A stretch of DNA of 16,485 nt from Methanosarcinales archaeon (GCA_025464645.1 JAODGF010000048.1:1-16485), one strand, 5' to 3'; shown: positions 1 through 7,742, counted from the stretch's first letter. The notes: a model not told the origin generated them from the sequence alone. Translations and numbers: made by a program.

Positions 1-857
<857 letters not shown>

Positions 858-942
858 TAAATGGCAGGGCTTGGCACACGCCTCACTCGACCGAACCAAT
901 CAGATTTACTGGCTCGTCAGATTGGGCTTAAGTATCCATGTC

Positions 943-968
943 GGACACGATTATCTCTTTTCGTGTCC
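943..968 (-). other. Hairpin in the pre-16S leader
   Basis: A perfect 8-bp inverted repeat, GGACACGA (943-950) and TCGTGTCC (961-968), with a 10-nt loop. A second, shorter one follows toward the gene (CCAATC 896-901 with GATTGG 920-925). Archaeal 16S leaders normally pair with the 16S trailer to form a bulge-helix-bulge processing stem. The trailer is outside the window, so I cannot say whether these arms are local hairpins or part of that stem. Confidence 0.45.
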
Positions 969-983
969 CCATTTATCCTCATC

Positions 984-1033
984 TTGTAGCGCAGACTTCG
1001 CGCAATCGAAGTCGGCACCAAAACTTGCTACAA
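984..1033 (-). other. Two-tier hairpin in the presumed pre-16S leader
   Basis: Outer arms TTGTAGC (984-990) and GCTACAA (1027-1033) enclose inner arms GACTTCG (994-1000) and CGAAGTC (1007-1013) with a 6-nt loop. All 14 base pairs are perfect. It lies between the malic enzyme stop and the 16S gene, just downstream of the AT-rich promoter candidates, so it would sit near the 5' end of the rRNA precursor. Its role (leader folding, antitermination or processing) is inferred. Confidence 0.5.
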
Positions 1034-1061
1034 TATATATCTAATTTTATCCCTATAAAAA
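1034..1061 (-). promoter_or_regulatory. Candidate rRNA operon promoter (TATA region)
   Basis: On the minus strand two TATA-like boxes lie just upstream of the rRNA leader: TTTTTATA at 1061-1054 and GATATATATTG just downstream at about 1042-1032. With the usual distance of about 25 nt, the first would start transcription at about 1032, the foot of the leader hairpin. This is the only gap between malic enzyme and 16S, so an rRNA promoter is expected here. Which box is used cannot be decided by eye. Confidence 0.4.
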
Positions 1062-1067
1062 CTTTTA

Positions 1068-2360
1068 TTATTTTATCTTGAATATCTTCTCTCGTGCCTC
1101 CTCTTCTAATTCTTCAATGCTCATTTTCCTTTCAGCTACTCCCTGCGCTATCGCCTTCATACCCACCGCAACTGCTTCGCATACATACATCTCGCGCTCT
1201 TCCATCCTTGGAATTATATAGCCCTCATTTATGCCTTTCTCTTCCGCATACTTCGCTATTGCATCTGCCGCTGCTATACACATCTCTTCTGTTATACATG
1301 TGGCACGAACATCCAAAGCACCTCTGAAAACTGCGGGAAAGCCTAAAGAGTTGTTTAATTGATTTTTAAAGTCCGATCTTCCGGTAGCAACTATTTTCGC
1401 GCCCCCTTCCTCTGCTTCCCATGGCCAGATCTCCGGCACCGGGTTTGCGCATGCAAATACAATCGCATTGTCAGCCATATCCGCTACCCATTCTCTTTTT
1501 ATTACACCCGGACCCGGCGTTGAAAGGGCTATACAAACATCAGTGCCCCGCATTGCCTCTTTTACACCCCCTGTTCTACCCTCTTTGTTCGTCTTTTCGC
1601 ACATCTCCCACTTATTTTTATCACCTTTTACGTCCTTCCTATCTGCATTCAATATCCCCTTGCTATCCACCATTATCATATCTCCCCATCTCGCACCTGC
1701 AATGGACACATATCTCGCAACGTTAATGTTTGCCGCGCCCGCACCTATCAACGATATCGTCACCTCGTTCATCTTCTTTCCTACTACTTTCAATGCATTT
1801 ATCAATCCCGCAAGTATCACCAATGCGGTGCCCTGCTGGTCGTCATGCCACACAGGCATATTCAACTCCTCCTGTAACCTCTCCAGTATGTAATAGCACT
1901 TCGGACTTTCTATGTCCTCTAAATTCACACCGCCAAATGTAGGTGCTATCCATTTCACTGCTTTTATTATCTCATCTGCATCCTTCGTAGCTAAACAGAC
2001 AGGAAACGCATCTACATCTCCCAAATATTTAAATAGCATTGCCTTTCCTTCCATTACTGGAAGCGCCGCTTCTGCCCCCACATCTCCTAAACCCAGCACT
2101 CTCGTCCCATCCGTTACTATTACCACAGAATTACTTTTGTTTGTATATTCAAACACTCGTTCTCTATTGGTCTTTATCCGCCTGCATGGCTCTGCTACAC
2201 CCGGCGTGTACCATATTGCGAAGTCATCATAGCTTCTAACCGGTGCCTTCAGCCCCACCTCTATTTTTCCTTGATAGCGAGCATGATACTCTAAGGCAAG
2301 CTCTTCAGGCTTATTTGCCACCGTTAAACGGTCTCTCTTTTCCTCATCGTGCATGTTCAT
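1068..2360 (-). CDS. Malic enzyme (malate dehydrogenase, oxaloacetate-decarboxylating)
   Basis: Cytoplasmic enzyme interconverting malate and pyruvate plus CO2 with NAD(P). At 430 residues it has the size of the short prokaryotic form, without the phosphotransacetylase tail of MaeB. Visible motifs: YTPGVAEPCR at 51-60 (catalytic Tyr51), EGKAMLFK around 104-111 (Lys106 probable base), NLEDIESP at 146-153 and VWHDDQQGTA at 170-179 (metal and substrate ligands), the Rossmann loop IGAGAAN at 205-211, and CANPVPE at 304-310. The family is clear, but I cannot assign the NAD/NADP preference. A GGGATGA sequence abuts the first ATG and stands about 7 nt before the third codon, also ATG, so translation may begin at 2354. 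The gene ends in tandem TAA TAA. It lies 54 nt downstream of cobY in the same direction and may have its own promoter. In this lineage it could supply pyruvate or drain malate; the direction is inferred. Confidence 0.95.
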   Translation of the reverse strand: MNMHDEEKRDRLTVANKPEELALEYHARYQGKIEVGLKAPVRSYDDFAIWYTPGVAEPCRRIKTNRERVFEYTNKSNSVVIVTDGTRVLGLGDVGAEAALPVMEGKAMLFKYLGDVDAFPVCLATKDADEIIKAVKWIAPTFGGVNLEDIESPKCYYILERLQEELNMPVWHDDQQGTALVILAGLINALKVVGKKMNEVTISLIGAGAANINVARYVSIAGARWGDMIMVDSKGILNADRKDVKGDKNKWEMCEKTNKEGRTGGVKEAMRGTDVCIALSTPGPGVIKREWVADMADNAIVFACANPVPEIWPWEAEEGGAKIVATGRSDFKNQLNNSLGFPAVFRGALDVRATCITEEMCIAAADAIAKYAEEKGINEGYIIPRMEEREMYVCEAVAVGMKAIAQGVAERKMSIEELEEEAREKIFKIK

Positions 2361-2414
2361 TCATCCCTTATTGTATAGAAACTCTTCATTAAAAAGCAAA
2401 GGGGGTTAGCAATC

Positions 2415-3008
2415 CTAAATCATAGCGGTTTTGGCATTTGGATTTAGATTTTTCTTCGCCACGCTCAATTCGTCACTTGTGTTTACATTTATGGCAAGCA
2501 AAGGCTCGTTAAAGACAAAAGGTATCGAATCTTCGGAACTCGTGACCACGTTAATGCCGCAAGAAACAAACTCTTTACCTCCGTGCTTGAACACATAGCC
2601 GGGAGTTATATTTTCTGGCACTATATCCAATGGAACAGCACCTGTGATACTGATGCGGGGTTTACGTGATAAATAAGCGTCTATCATCGCATTGATGTGC
2701 CCATTTCTTAAGAAAGGGATATCACATGCAACGGATACGAATTCTGGATATCGCAGGAGCAAATACTGCAAATCTTCATGATAACCTTCACCTGGTGTTT
2801 CTACCGTTTTATAATTTAGGAGTTTGCAATATTCCCTGGTTTTCGGTGTGTTTTTTGTGATAGCCACGAGAAAATCTTCTGCTTTCGATTCTCGCACGCT
2901 TTCTACAACCAAATCTATTAGCCGTTTTCCACCTATCTCTATAAGTGCCTTCTCTATCCCTTCTCCTAATCTGCTGCTCTTCCCGCCTGCGAGGATTATT
3001 GCGATCAT
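2415..3008 (-). CDS. cobY: GTP:adenosylcobinamide-phosphate guanylyltransferase CobY
   Basis: Transfers GMP from GTP to adenosylcobinamide phosphate, giving adenosylcobinamide-GDP, the activated intermediate used by CobS. Archaea use this enzyme in place of bacterial CobU. The 197-residue protein opens with the nucleotidyltransferase loop ILAGGKSSRLG (5-15), followed by EKALIEIGGKRLID. The segments NTPKTREY, GEGYHEDLQYLL and the C-terminal CGINVV and NVNTSDEL match the archaeal CobY pattern rather than MobA. It starts 9 nt after the cobS stop with no Shine-Dalgarno motif in that gap, so it is probably translated by coupling to cobS. The adjacent cobS gene makes this assignment firmer than a generic MobA-like call. 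Confidence 0.9.
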   Translation of the reverse strand: MIAIILAGGKSSRLGEGIEKALIEIGGKRLIDLVVESVRESKAEDFLVAITKNTPKTREYCKLLNYKTVETPGEGYHEDLQYLLLRYPEFVSVACDIPFLRNGHINAMIDAYLSRKPRISITGAVPLDIVPENITPGYVFKHGGKEFVSCGINVVTSSEDSIPFVFNEPLLAINVNTSDELSVAKKNLNPNAKTAMI

Positions 3009-3017
3009 TAAAACTTT

Positions 3018-3809
3018 TTAAGAAAGTGTAAAAATAAAAATAGCCCATAGAAGCAGAGTTGCACATCTTGCGAGCTCGTTAGAAGCGCCCATGACGTCCC
3101 CACTTATTGCACCAAATTTGTTCTTTGCAATGCAAGATACGACCCCGGCGACTGCGATGCCCGTAAACACGATAAAGAATCGAAGAGAAAAAGCAGTAAA
3201 AATTAAAGCGATGAGTGTAGAGGAGACAAGGGCAATCACGTATTTGGATTTTGAGCACGAATTTATAAACAAAGCCCCTATTCCTTCATTAGTATCTGAT
3301 GAGCCTTTGCCAAGTAAAATACAGGTATTCATGCTTAGTTTTGCAGAAACCTCTGCGATTATGAAAACGGAAGCAAAAGAGTAAAATGTGAGCAAATCAA
3401 AACTGTGGGTAGTAGCCTTTGTGAACTCTGCACATACCGTTTCAACGGCGAAAAAACTCAACAGGATAAGAAAGATAACAGCGAACAACCCTGCTATTCC
3501 TATTTTTTCGTCCTTCATCGCCCTCCTCTTTTCTCTTCTATCTCCACTTGCCATTATTCCATCGGAAAAATCTGCTAAACCATCCAGATGCATCAAACCC
3601 GTGACCAGATAAATAGCAAGCAGAACGAGCGAAGCTGCAATTTCGGGTGTTGAAACCAGGAATCCAAAAAAGATAAAAGCTACCGCAGCGACAAGCAAGC
3701 CAATTAATAAGGCAGCGAAAGGGAAGAGATAACTTTTGGCTGCTACTTCTTCTATTTTTGCAGCTTTTCTTACCGGTATTTGCGTTAAGAAACTGATTAG
3801 GTTGAGCAT
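3018..3809 (-). CDS. cobS: Adenosylcobinamide-GDP ribazoletransferase (cobalamin 5'-phosphate synthase) CobS
   Basis: Integral membrane enzyme that joins adenosylcobinamide-GDP to alpha-ribazole (phosphate), the last assembly step of the cobalamin nucleotide loop. The 263-residue protein has the family motif around 92-124: HLDGLADFSDG, then a GDRREKRRAMKDEKIGIAG stretch (acidic DGLAD-DG metal site followed by the MKD-IG loop). Several hydrophobic spans flank it (for example near residues 28-50, 60-90, 125-145 and 190-225), as expected for a polytopic protein. It is first in a minus-strand pair with cobY and diverges from the stomatin gene. ANME-1 depends on corrinoid methyltransferases, which fits. 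Confidence 0.92.
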   Translation of the reverse strand: MLNLISFLTQIPVRKAAKIEEVAAKSYLFPFAALLIGLLVAAVAFIFFGFLVSTPEIAASLVLLAIYLVTGLMHLDGLADFSDGIMASGDRREKRRAMKDEKIGIAGLFAVIFLILLSFFAVETVCAEFTKATTHSFDLLTFYSFASVFIIAEVSAKLSMNTCILLGKGSSDTNEGIGALFINSCSKSKYVIALVSSTLIALIFTAFSLRFFIVFTGIAVAGVVSCIAKNKFGAISGDVMGASNELARCATLLLWAIFIFTLS

Positions 3810-3861
3810 TGTTTTTCCCTACTTTAAATTCGATTCGGAGTCACAAGTCTGATATGCATAG

Positions 3862-3869
3862 TTATATAA
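3862..3869. promoter_or_regulatory. Palindromic TATA-like box between divergent cobS and stomatin genes
   Basis: TTATATAA is its own reverse complement and is placed suitably for both genes. Rightward, a start about 25 nt away (near 3891) would leave a short leader holding the AGGAGGT ribosome site of the stomatin gene. Leftward, a start near 3840 would leave a leader of about 30 nt for cobS. A second TATA-like stretch (about 3881-3890) is too close to the stomatin start to give a leader with its ribosome site. Confidence 0.5.
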
Positions 3870-3894
3870 ATGGATACAAACATAATATAACAGT

Positions 3895-3901
3895 AGGAGG
3901 T
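3895..3901 (+). promoter_or_regulatory. Strong ribosome binding site of the stomatin gene
   Basis: AGGAGGT, 8 nt before the ATG at 3910. This is the strongest Shine-Dalgarno site I see in the window and fixes the start of the SPFH gene. Most other genes here have weak sites or none. Confidence 0.8.
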
Positions 3902-3909
3902 AATAAAAA

Positions 3910-4704
3910 ATGGATTTTGGCTGGATAATAGGGGTTGTATTTGTGGCTTTGGTTATTTTAGCATCGTCAATAAAGGTAGTGAAGGAATACGAGCGAGGCG
4001 TAATCTTCAGACTTGGACGTTTGGTAGGCGCAAGGGGACCCGGGCTGTTCTTAATTATACCCATCTTCGAGAGCATGGTGAAGATAGACTTGAGAGTGGT
4101 TGTCTTTGACGTCCCACCGCAAGAAGTGATAACCCGCGATAATGTAACCACCAGAGTGAATGCAGTCGTCTATTACCGCGTGCTTGACCCTGAAAAGGCA
4201 GTGACCGCGGTACAAAGATACGATTATGCCACCTCTCAGATTGCGCTGACCACAATAAGAGGCGTAATAGGACAGGCGGAACTGGACGAACTGCTGTCTG
4301 AACGCGACAAGCTAAACAAACGATTACAGCACATAATTGACGAAGCGACAGACCCATGGGGGATAAAAGTGTCTGCGGTGGAGATAAAAGATGTAGAGCT
4401 GCCAAAGGAGATGCAACGTGCGATGGCTGCACAGGCGGAAGCGGAGAGGGATAAAAGGGCTCGAATTATCACTGCGGATGGCGAGTTCCAAGCAGCGAAG
4501 AAGATTGCAGAAGCGGCTAGCGTGCTTCAAAGAGAAAAAGGCGGGATGTTCATTCGAACGTTGCAGACAATAAAAGATGCAACGGAGGAGAAAGCTACTA
4601 CTGTCGTCATTCCGTTCCCAATAGAAATGCTCGAAGCTTTCGGATACCGATTCGAGACACGCTCCAAATCTGAAAAAGAAGAAACAGCGAAACAAACTGA
4701 ATAA
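3910..4704 (+). CDS. Stomatin/prohibitin (SPFH/Band 7) family membrane protein
   Basis: A 264-residue membrane-anchored scaffold. One N-terminal hydrophobic segment (about residues 4-22) precedes a Band 7 domain that begins VVKEYERGVIFRLGRL (about 23-40) and contains GPGLFLIIP, VDLRV-type strands (KIDLRVVVFDVPPQE) and the ITRDNVTTRVNAVVYYRV core. An Ala/Glu-rich coiled coil follows (about 150-215, with KEMQRAMAAQAEAERDKRAR), then a short tail ending in Lys/Glu. Length and order match archaeal stomatins such as the Pyrococcus protein cleaved by an NfeD/STOPP-type protease. No NfeD or STOPP gene lies beside it here, which is unusual because the two are commonly paired. The function (membrane microdomain assembly, protease regulation) comes from the family only. 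Confidence 0.93.
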   Translation: MDFGWIIGVVFVALVILASSIKVVKEYERGVIFRLGRLVGARGPGLFLIIPIFESMVKIDLRVVVFDVPPQEVITRDNVTTRVNAVVYYRVLDPEKAVTAVQRYDYATSQIALTTIRGVIGQAELDELLSERDKLNKRLQHIIDEATDPWGIKVSAVEIKDVELPKEMQRAMAAQAEAERDKRARIITADGEFQAAKKIAEAASVLQREKGGMFIRTLQTIKDATEEKATTVVIPFPIEMLEAFGYRFETRSKSEKEETAKQTE

Positions 4705-4730
4705 GAAAAAATAACTTTTTATTCTCTTTG

Positions 4731-4759
4731 ATCAAACTTTCTTTTTAAGAAAGTTTGAT
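4731..4759 (+). promoter_or_regulatory. Perfect inverted repeat overlapping the moeA start codon
   Basis: Arms ATCAAACTTTCTT (4731-4743) and AAGAAAGTTTGAT (4747-4759) are a perfect 13-bp match separated by TTT. The right arm ends on the first two bases of the moeA ATG (4758-4760). The palindrome TTTGATCAAA (4727-4736) overlaps the left arm. It could be the terminator of the stomatin gene, an RNA hairpin hiding the moeA start, or a dimeric-repressor operator. No Shine-Dalgarno sequence is visible between it and the ATG. Confidence 0.6.
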
Positions 4760-6065
4760 GGGGAAGCAGTTCTTAGAAATAACCGAGAAAAAAGAAGTAG
4801 AAGAAGTAATAGCAGACCTCAGCGTGCAAATTGCTAAAAAGATTGCCACCAAGACAGAGAAAGTGAATGTAGGCAGAGCACTCGGTAGAATTGCTTCCGC
4901 CGATATTTTTTCCCCGTGCAATATTCCTCCTTTTGACCGCTCTACGATGGACGGCTATGCCGTTGTTGCCTCCGATACATTCTATGCAGATGAAAGTAAC
5001 CCTTCTACGTTGATTATAAAGGGCTATATCCCGGCGGGTGAGTTCCCTTCGCAGTCTCAACACATAGAAAAGGGTTATTGCACAGGCATAGCTACCGGAG
5101 CGCCGGTTCCAAAAGGAGCGAATGCGGTTGTAAAGGTGGAAAATGCGCGTGAGGATGGGGATAGGGTGAAGATATATAAACCCGTAGCTCCTGCTGAAAA
5201 TATCATGCCCGCAGGCTCAGACATAAAACAAGGAGAGAAGATAATAAGAAATGGAACTATCTTAACGCCGCGAGAAACCGGTGCTCTGGCTGCTTGTGGA
5301 ATAAATGAGGTTCTTGTTCGCAAAAAGCCGTCAGTGGCAATTGTATCCACGGGCAACGAATTAGTAGCGCCTGGAACCCACCTCGAACCAGGTAAAATAT
5401 ATGACGTTAATGCACAAACACTCAGTGATTCAGTTATAGAAATGGGCTGCGTTCCTTTATTCCTTGGAATAGCTCCGGATAGCCTGGAAGAGATATCAGC
5501 GAAACTTAAGGAATCGCTTATAACTGGTGCTGATGTTATAATAATCTCAGGAGGGACCTCTGCGGGTGTTGGCGATCTGCTGCCCACGGCAATAGAAGGG
5601 CTTGGCGAGATTATCGTACATGGTGTTGACATAAAGCCGGGGAAGCCATTCGTGCTCGGGATGGTCCAGGGAAAGCCGGTATTTGGATTGCCCGGTAATC
5701 CAACTTCTGCATTGATCACCTTTAACCTTTTCGTTTCTCCTTTGCTGCACACAATAGCGGGCATTCACTCGCACAATGATGAAGAAGATGGAAAAAGAAT
5801 TAAAAAGACAAAGCGAATAAGAGCGAAGGCAGCAGTTAGAATCTTCTCCGAGCCCGGACGAAATGAATATGTGCTTGTGAATCTTACGAAAAAGATAGAA
5901 GAAGAAAATGCATTCTTTGCTTATCCTATCCTTACCGGGTCTGGTGCAATCACCACCCTGTCAAAAGCAGATGGATATATATTCGTGGGGAAAGGGAAGG
6001 AAATAATAGAAGAAGGAGAAGAAGTGGAAGTTGAATTATTTAAATATTTATATAGTCAAAATTGA
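4758..6065 (+). CDS. moeA: Molybdopterin molybdenumtransferase MoeA
   Basis: Inserts molybdate (or tungstate) into adenylylated molybdopterin, completing Moco/Wco in the cytoplasm. Motifs, numbering from the ATG: PPFDRSTMDGYAV at about 57-69; GIATGAPVPKGANAVVKVE near 110-128; the MPT-binding block VAIVSTGNELV at about 193-203; ISGGTSAGVGD at about 263-273; HGVDIKPGKP at about 288-297; and GLPGNPTSA at about 310-318. A C-terminal beta domain (about 345-435) completes the usual four-domain length. An in-frame TTG precedes the ATG at 4755, but ATG at 4758 is preferred. In an ANME-1 cell the likely clients are formylmethanofuran dehydrogenase and other W/Mo oxidoreductases, none of which are in the window. 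Confidence 0.95.
   Translation: MGKQFLEITEKKEVEEVIADLSVQIAKKIATKTEKVNVGRALGRIASADIFSPCNIPPFDRSTMDGYAVVASDTFYADESNPSTLIIKGYIPAGEFPSQSQHIEKGYCTGIATGAPVPKGANAVVKVENAREDGDRVKIYKPVAPAENIMPAGSDIKQGEKIIRNGTILTPRETGALAACGINEVLVRKKPSVAIVSTGNELVAPGTHLEPGKIYDVNAQTLSDSVIEMGCVPLFLGIAPDSLEEISAKLKESLITGADVIIISGGTSAGVGDLLPTAIEGLGEIIVHGVDIKPGKPFVLGMVQGKPVFGLPGNPTSALITFNLFVSPLLHTIAGIHSHNDEEDGKRIKKTKRIRAKAAVRIFSEPGRNEYVLVNLTKKIEEENAFFAYPILTGSGAITTLSKADGYIFVGKGKEIIEEGEEVEVELFKYLYSQN
6047..6054 (+). promoter_or_regulatory. TATA box for tRNA-Tyr, inside the 3' end of moeA
   Basis: TTTATATA matches the archaeal box A consensus. Its centre is about 36 nt before the first tRNA base, giving a predicted start near 6075-6078 and a 5' leader of about 10 nt for RNase P to remove. 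It lies within the last codons of moeA, which makes the C-terminal codons there AT-rich. Confidence 0.6.
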
Positions 6066-6086
6066 TAATACGAACAAAGACAAAAT

Positions 6087-6206
6087 CCCGCCTTAACTCA
6101 GTTTGGAAGAGTGCGCGGCTGTAGTGTGAATTTCTGACCACCTCCCAAAGGTCGCATACCGCGCGCGGACACCGCGATGTCCCCGGTTCAAATCCGGGAG
6201 GCGGGA
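6087..6206 (+). tRNA. tRNA-Tyr (anticodon GTA) with a 46-nt intron at 37/38
   Basis: Acceptor arm CCCGCCT (6087-6093) pairs fully with AGGCGGG (6199-6205), with discriminator A at 6206. C1-G72 and A73 are the archaeal Tyr identity set. T8 and A9 follow, then D stem ACTC (6096-6099)/GAGT (6109-6112), anticodon stem CGCGG (6114-6118)/CCGCG (6172-6176), anticodon GTA (6121-6123), a 5-nt variable loop, and T stem CCCGG/CCGGG around TTCAAAT. The intron occupies 6125-6170 after G37. The splice sites form a bulge-helix-bulge: 3-nt bulges AGT (cut after 6124) and ACA (cut after 6170), separated by a 4-bp helix CTGT (6119-6122)/GCGG (6165-6168) that includes G-T wobbles. CCA is not encoded. Confidence 0.93.
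6125..6170 (+). other. tRNA-Tyr intron (BHB type)
   Basis: A 46-nt insert at the canonical position 37/38, to be removed by the archaeal splicing endonuclease. It contains a hairpin ACCTCCCAAAGGT-like centre (6138-6153, arms GACC/GGTC) and no reading frame. Intron-guided modification of the tyrosine tRNA anticodon is known for some archaeal and eukaryotic tRNA introns, but nothing specific shows it here. Confidence 0.88.
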
Positions 6207-6238
6207 TTACCTAATTAACGCAAAACAGAAGAGAGAAA

Positions 6239-7279
6239 ATGAGAGAATTGTTGAAAAAATTAGCCGAGGCACATGGTGTTCCCGGCTACGAAGACGAAAT
6301 AAGGGCAATCGTAGAAGCGGAGATAAAGCAGTATGTGGATGAGATAAAGACCGACAAGTTGGGGAATCTGATAGCAACGAAGCAGGGCAAAAAACCCTCG
6401 GTTATGATCGCTGCGCACCTTGATGAGATAGGACTTATGGTGAAGCACATAGAAGACGAGGGATTCGTAAGATTCTCAACCATAGGTGGCTGGTTTGACC
6501 AGACGCTGCTTAACCAAAGAGTGATTTTGCACTCCGATGGCGGCAGCACTGTGTTCGGCGTTATAGGCTCGAAACCACCGCATAAAATGAAGAAGGAAGA
6601 GCGCGAGAAGGTAGTAAAATCTGAAGATATGTTCATAGATGTGGGTGCGCGCAGCAAAGAAGAAGTGGAACAAGCCGGCATCTCTATCGGAACTCCGGTC
6701 ACCATAGATAGGCACTTTATAGACCTCAAGAACGGAAGAGTTACCTGTAAAGCTTTTGACAATCGTTCCGGCGTTGCCACGATGATAGAAGCACTTAAAA
6801 GGGCAAATACTGAATTCGAGGTTTACGCCGTAGGTACGGTGCAAGAGGAAGTGGGGTTGAAAGGAGCACGAACTTCAGCATTCGAACTCAACCCCGATGT
6901 GGCGATTGCAATAGATACCGATATAGCGGGCGGGCATCCGGGGATAGAGAAGAAGGACACGACGGTAGAAATGGAGAAAGGTCCCGTAATTACCGTCTCC
7001 GATGCCTCAGGTCGGGGCATAATAACGCCGCCCTCTGTATTGAGATGGCTTAAAGAGACCGCATCGCATCACAATATAGAGTATCAGCTCAGCGTATCGG
7101 AAGGCGGCACGACCGATGCTACTGCGATAATACTTACCCGGAGTGGCATACCGACAGGTGTAATCGGTGTCCCTACAAGATACATCCACTCGCCTGTGGA
7201 GTTGTTAAGCCTGAAAGACCTCGATAAATGCGCTGAACTCATTGCAAGAGCCTTAGAGCAGGTGGGTGATTACTTCTGA
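6239..7279 (+). CDS. M42 family metallopeptidase (TET-type aminopeptidase)
   Basis: Cytoplasmic dinuclear-metal aminopeptidase that forms tetrahedral dodecamers (TET) and trims short peptides. All metal and catalytic residues are present: His60 in AAHLDEIG with Asp62, bridging Asp174 in AFDNRSG, base Glu203 and ligand Glu204 in VQEEVGLKGA, Asp226 in AIDTD, and His317 in RYIHSP. The spacing matches Pyrococcus TET enzymes. The 346-residue length is typical. The inserted dimerisation/PDZ-like domain is at about 68-160. Old annotations of this family as endoglucanases are not supported by these motifs. It starts 32 nt after the tRNA with only a weak GAGAG ribosome site, and its stop codon overlaps the next start (TGATG), so the two are one unit. 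Confidence 0.94.
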   Translation: MRELLKKLAEAHGVPGYEDEIRAIVEAEIKQYVDEIKTDKLGNLIATKQGKKPSVMIAAHLDEIGLMVKHIEDEGFVRFSTIGGWFDQTLLNQRVILHSDGGSTVFGVIGSKPPHKMKKEEREKVVKSEDMFIDVGARSKEEVEQAGISIGTPVTIDRHFIDLKNGRVTCKAFDNRSGVATMIEALKRANTEFEVYAVGTVQEEVGLKGARTSAFELNPDVAIAIDTDIAGGHPGIEKKDTTVEMEKGPVITVSDASGRGIITPPSVLRWLKETASHHNIEYQLSVSEGGTTDATAIILTRSGIPTGVIGVPTRYIHSPVELLSLKDLDKCAELIARALEQVGDYF

Positions 7280-7617
7280 TGGTAAGCGTTTTTATTGATG
7301 CGGTCCCTGCGAACCTGCTTATTGCAAAAGCAGTTTGCGCCTATAACCGCGATAATCACGCAGATTACACACCATTCGGAATGCTGATAAGAATAAGAGG
7401 GGATAAAAAACTCGTTTTGAACCGGATGATTATTGAAGAAGCAATAGGCAGGGAGTTAACCGAAAACGAATGGCAGAGTGCTACATGGAATTACATTGGC
7501 ACCATAACCAAATTGGAGCAAAACGAGCTCATATTCGAGAATTCCGCAGAATCAGAAATCATGGATGCATATTGGGATAAACGATTGAAGAGTTTCCACG
7601 AGATTGCACGAGAATGA
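7279..7617 (+). CDS. Uncharacterised 112-residue protein coupled to the M42 peptidase
   Basis: I do not recognise a family. The ATG overlaps the stop of the upstream peptidase (TGATG at 7277-7281), a classic translational-coupling arrangement, so it is very likely a real gene. The sequence is soluble and mixed alpha/beta: a short hydrophobic N-terminus (FIDAVPANLLIAKAVCAYN), a GMLIRIRGDKKLVLNR strand pair, then acidic helices (MIIEEAIGRELTENEWQSA) and a charged C-terminal helix (DKRLKSFHEIARE). There is no signal peptide, membrane span or Cys cluster. The overlap suggests a role together with the peptidase, but the function is unknown. Confidence 0.8.
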   Translation: MVSVFIDAVPANLLIAKAVCAYNRDNHADYTPFGMLIRIRGDKKLVLNRMIIEEAIGRELTENEWQSATWNYIGTITKLEQNELIFENSAESEIMDAYWDKRLKSFHEIARE

Positions 7618-7628
7618 GATAAAAATAG

Positions 7629-7665
7629 AAAAAATGTGCTGAGCATGAGATTTTCACATTTTTTT
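7629..7665. terminator. Bidirectional terminator between convergent genes
   Basis: Arms AAAAAATGTG (7629-7638) and CACATTTTTT (7655-7664) form a 10-bp hairpin whose strands give T tracts in both directions. It lies just after the stop at 7617 on the plus strand and beyond the FdhD-like gene end (7743, or 7703 in the alternative frame) on the minus strand. A further T6 run follows at about 7680-7687. Archaeal termination relies mainly on T tracts, and these fit. Confidence 0.6.
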
Positions 7666-7742
7666 GACCTATTAAAAGTGTTTTTTATAGCTGCGGGTAT
7701 AATCACACAATCCTCCAATCGTTCGTATACACGTTAAACCTC

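Noticed and set aside
1094..2239. Several plus-strand ORFs of 66-141 codons
   Set aside because: They are antisense to the malic enzyme, with Ser/Pro/Leu-rich translations typical of shadow frames.
3819..4151. Minus-strand ORF of 110 codons between cobS and the stomatin gene
   Set aside because: It covers the divergent promoter and the antisense of the stomatin N-terminus; composition is shadow-like and it has no motif.
5075..5764. Minus-strand ORF of 229 codons
   Set aside because: It is fully antisense to the conserved core of moeA, and the long open frame reflects codon bias.
6300..6844. Minus-strand ORFs of 122-164 codons within the M42 peptidase
   Set aside because: They are antisense to a gene with all catalytic residues intact and have no motifs of their own.
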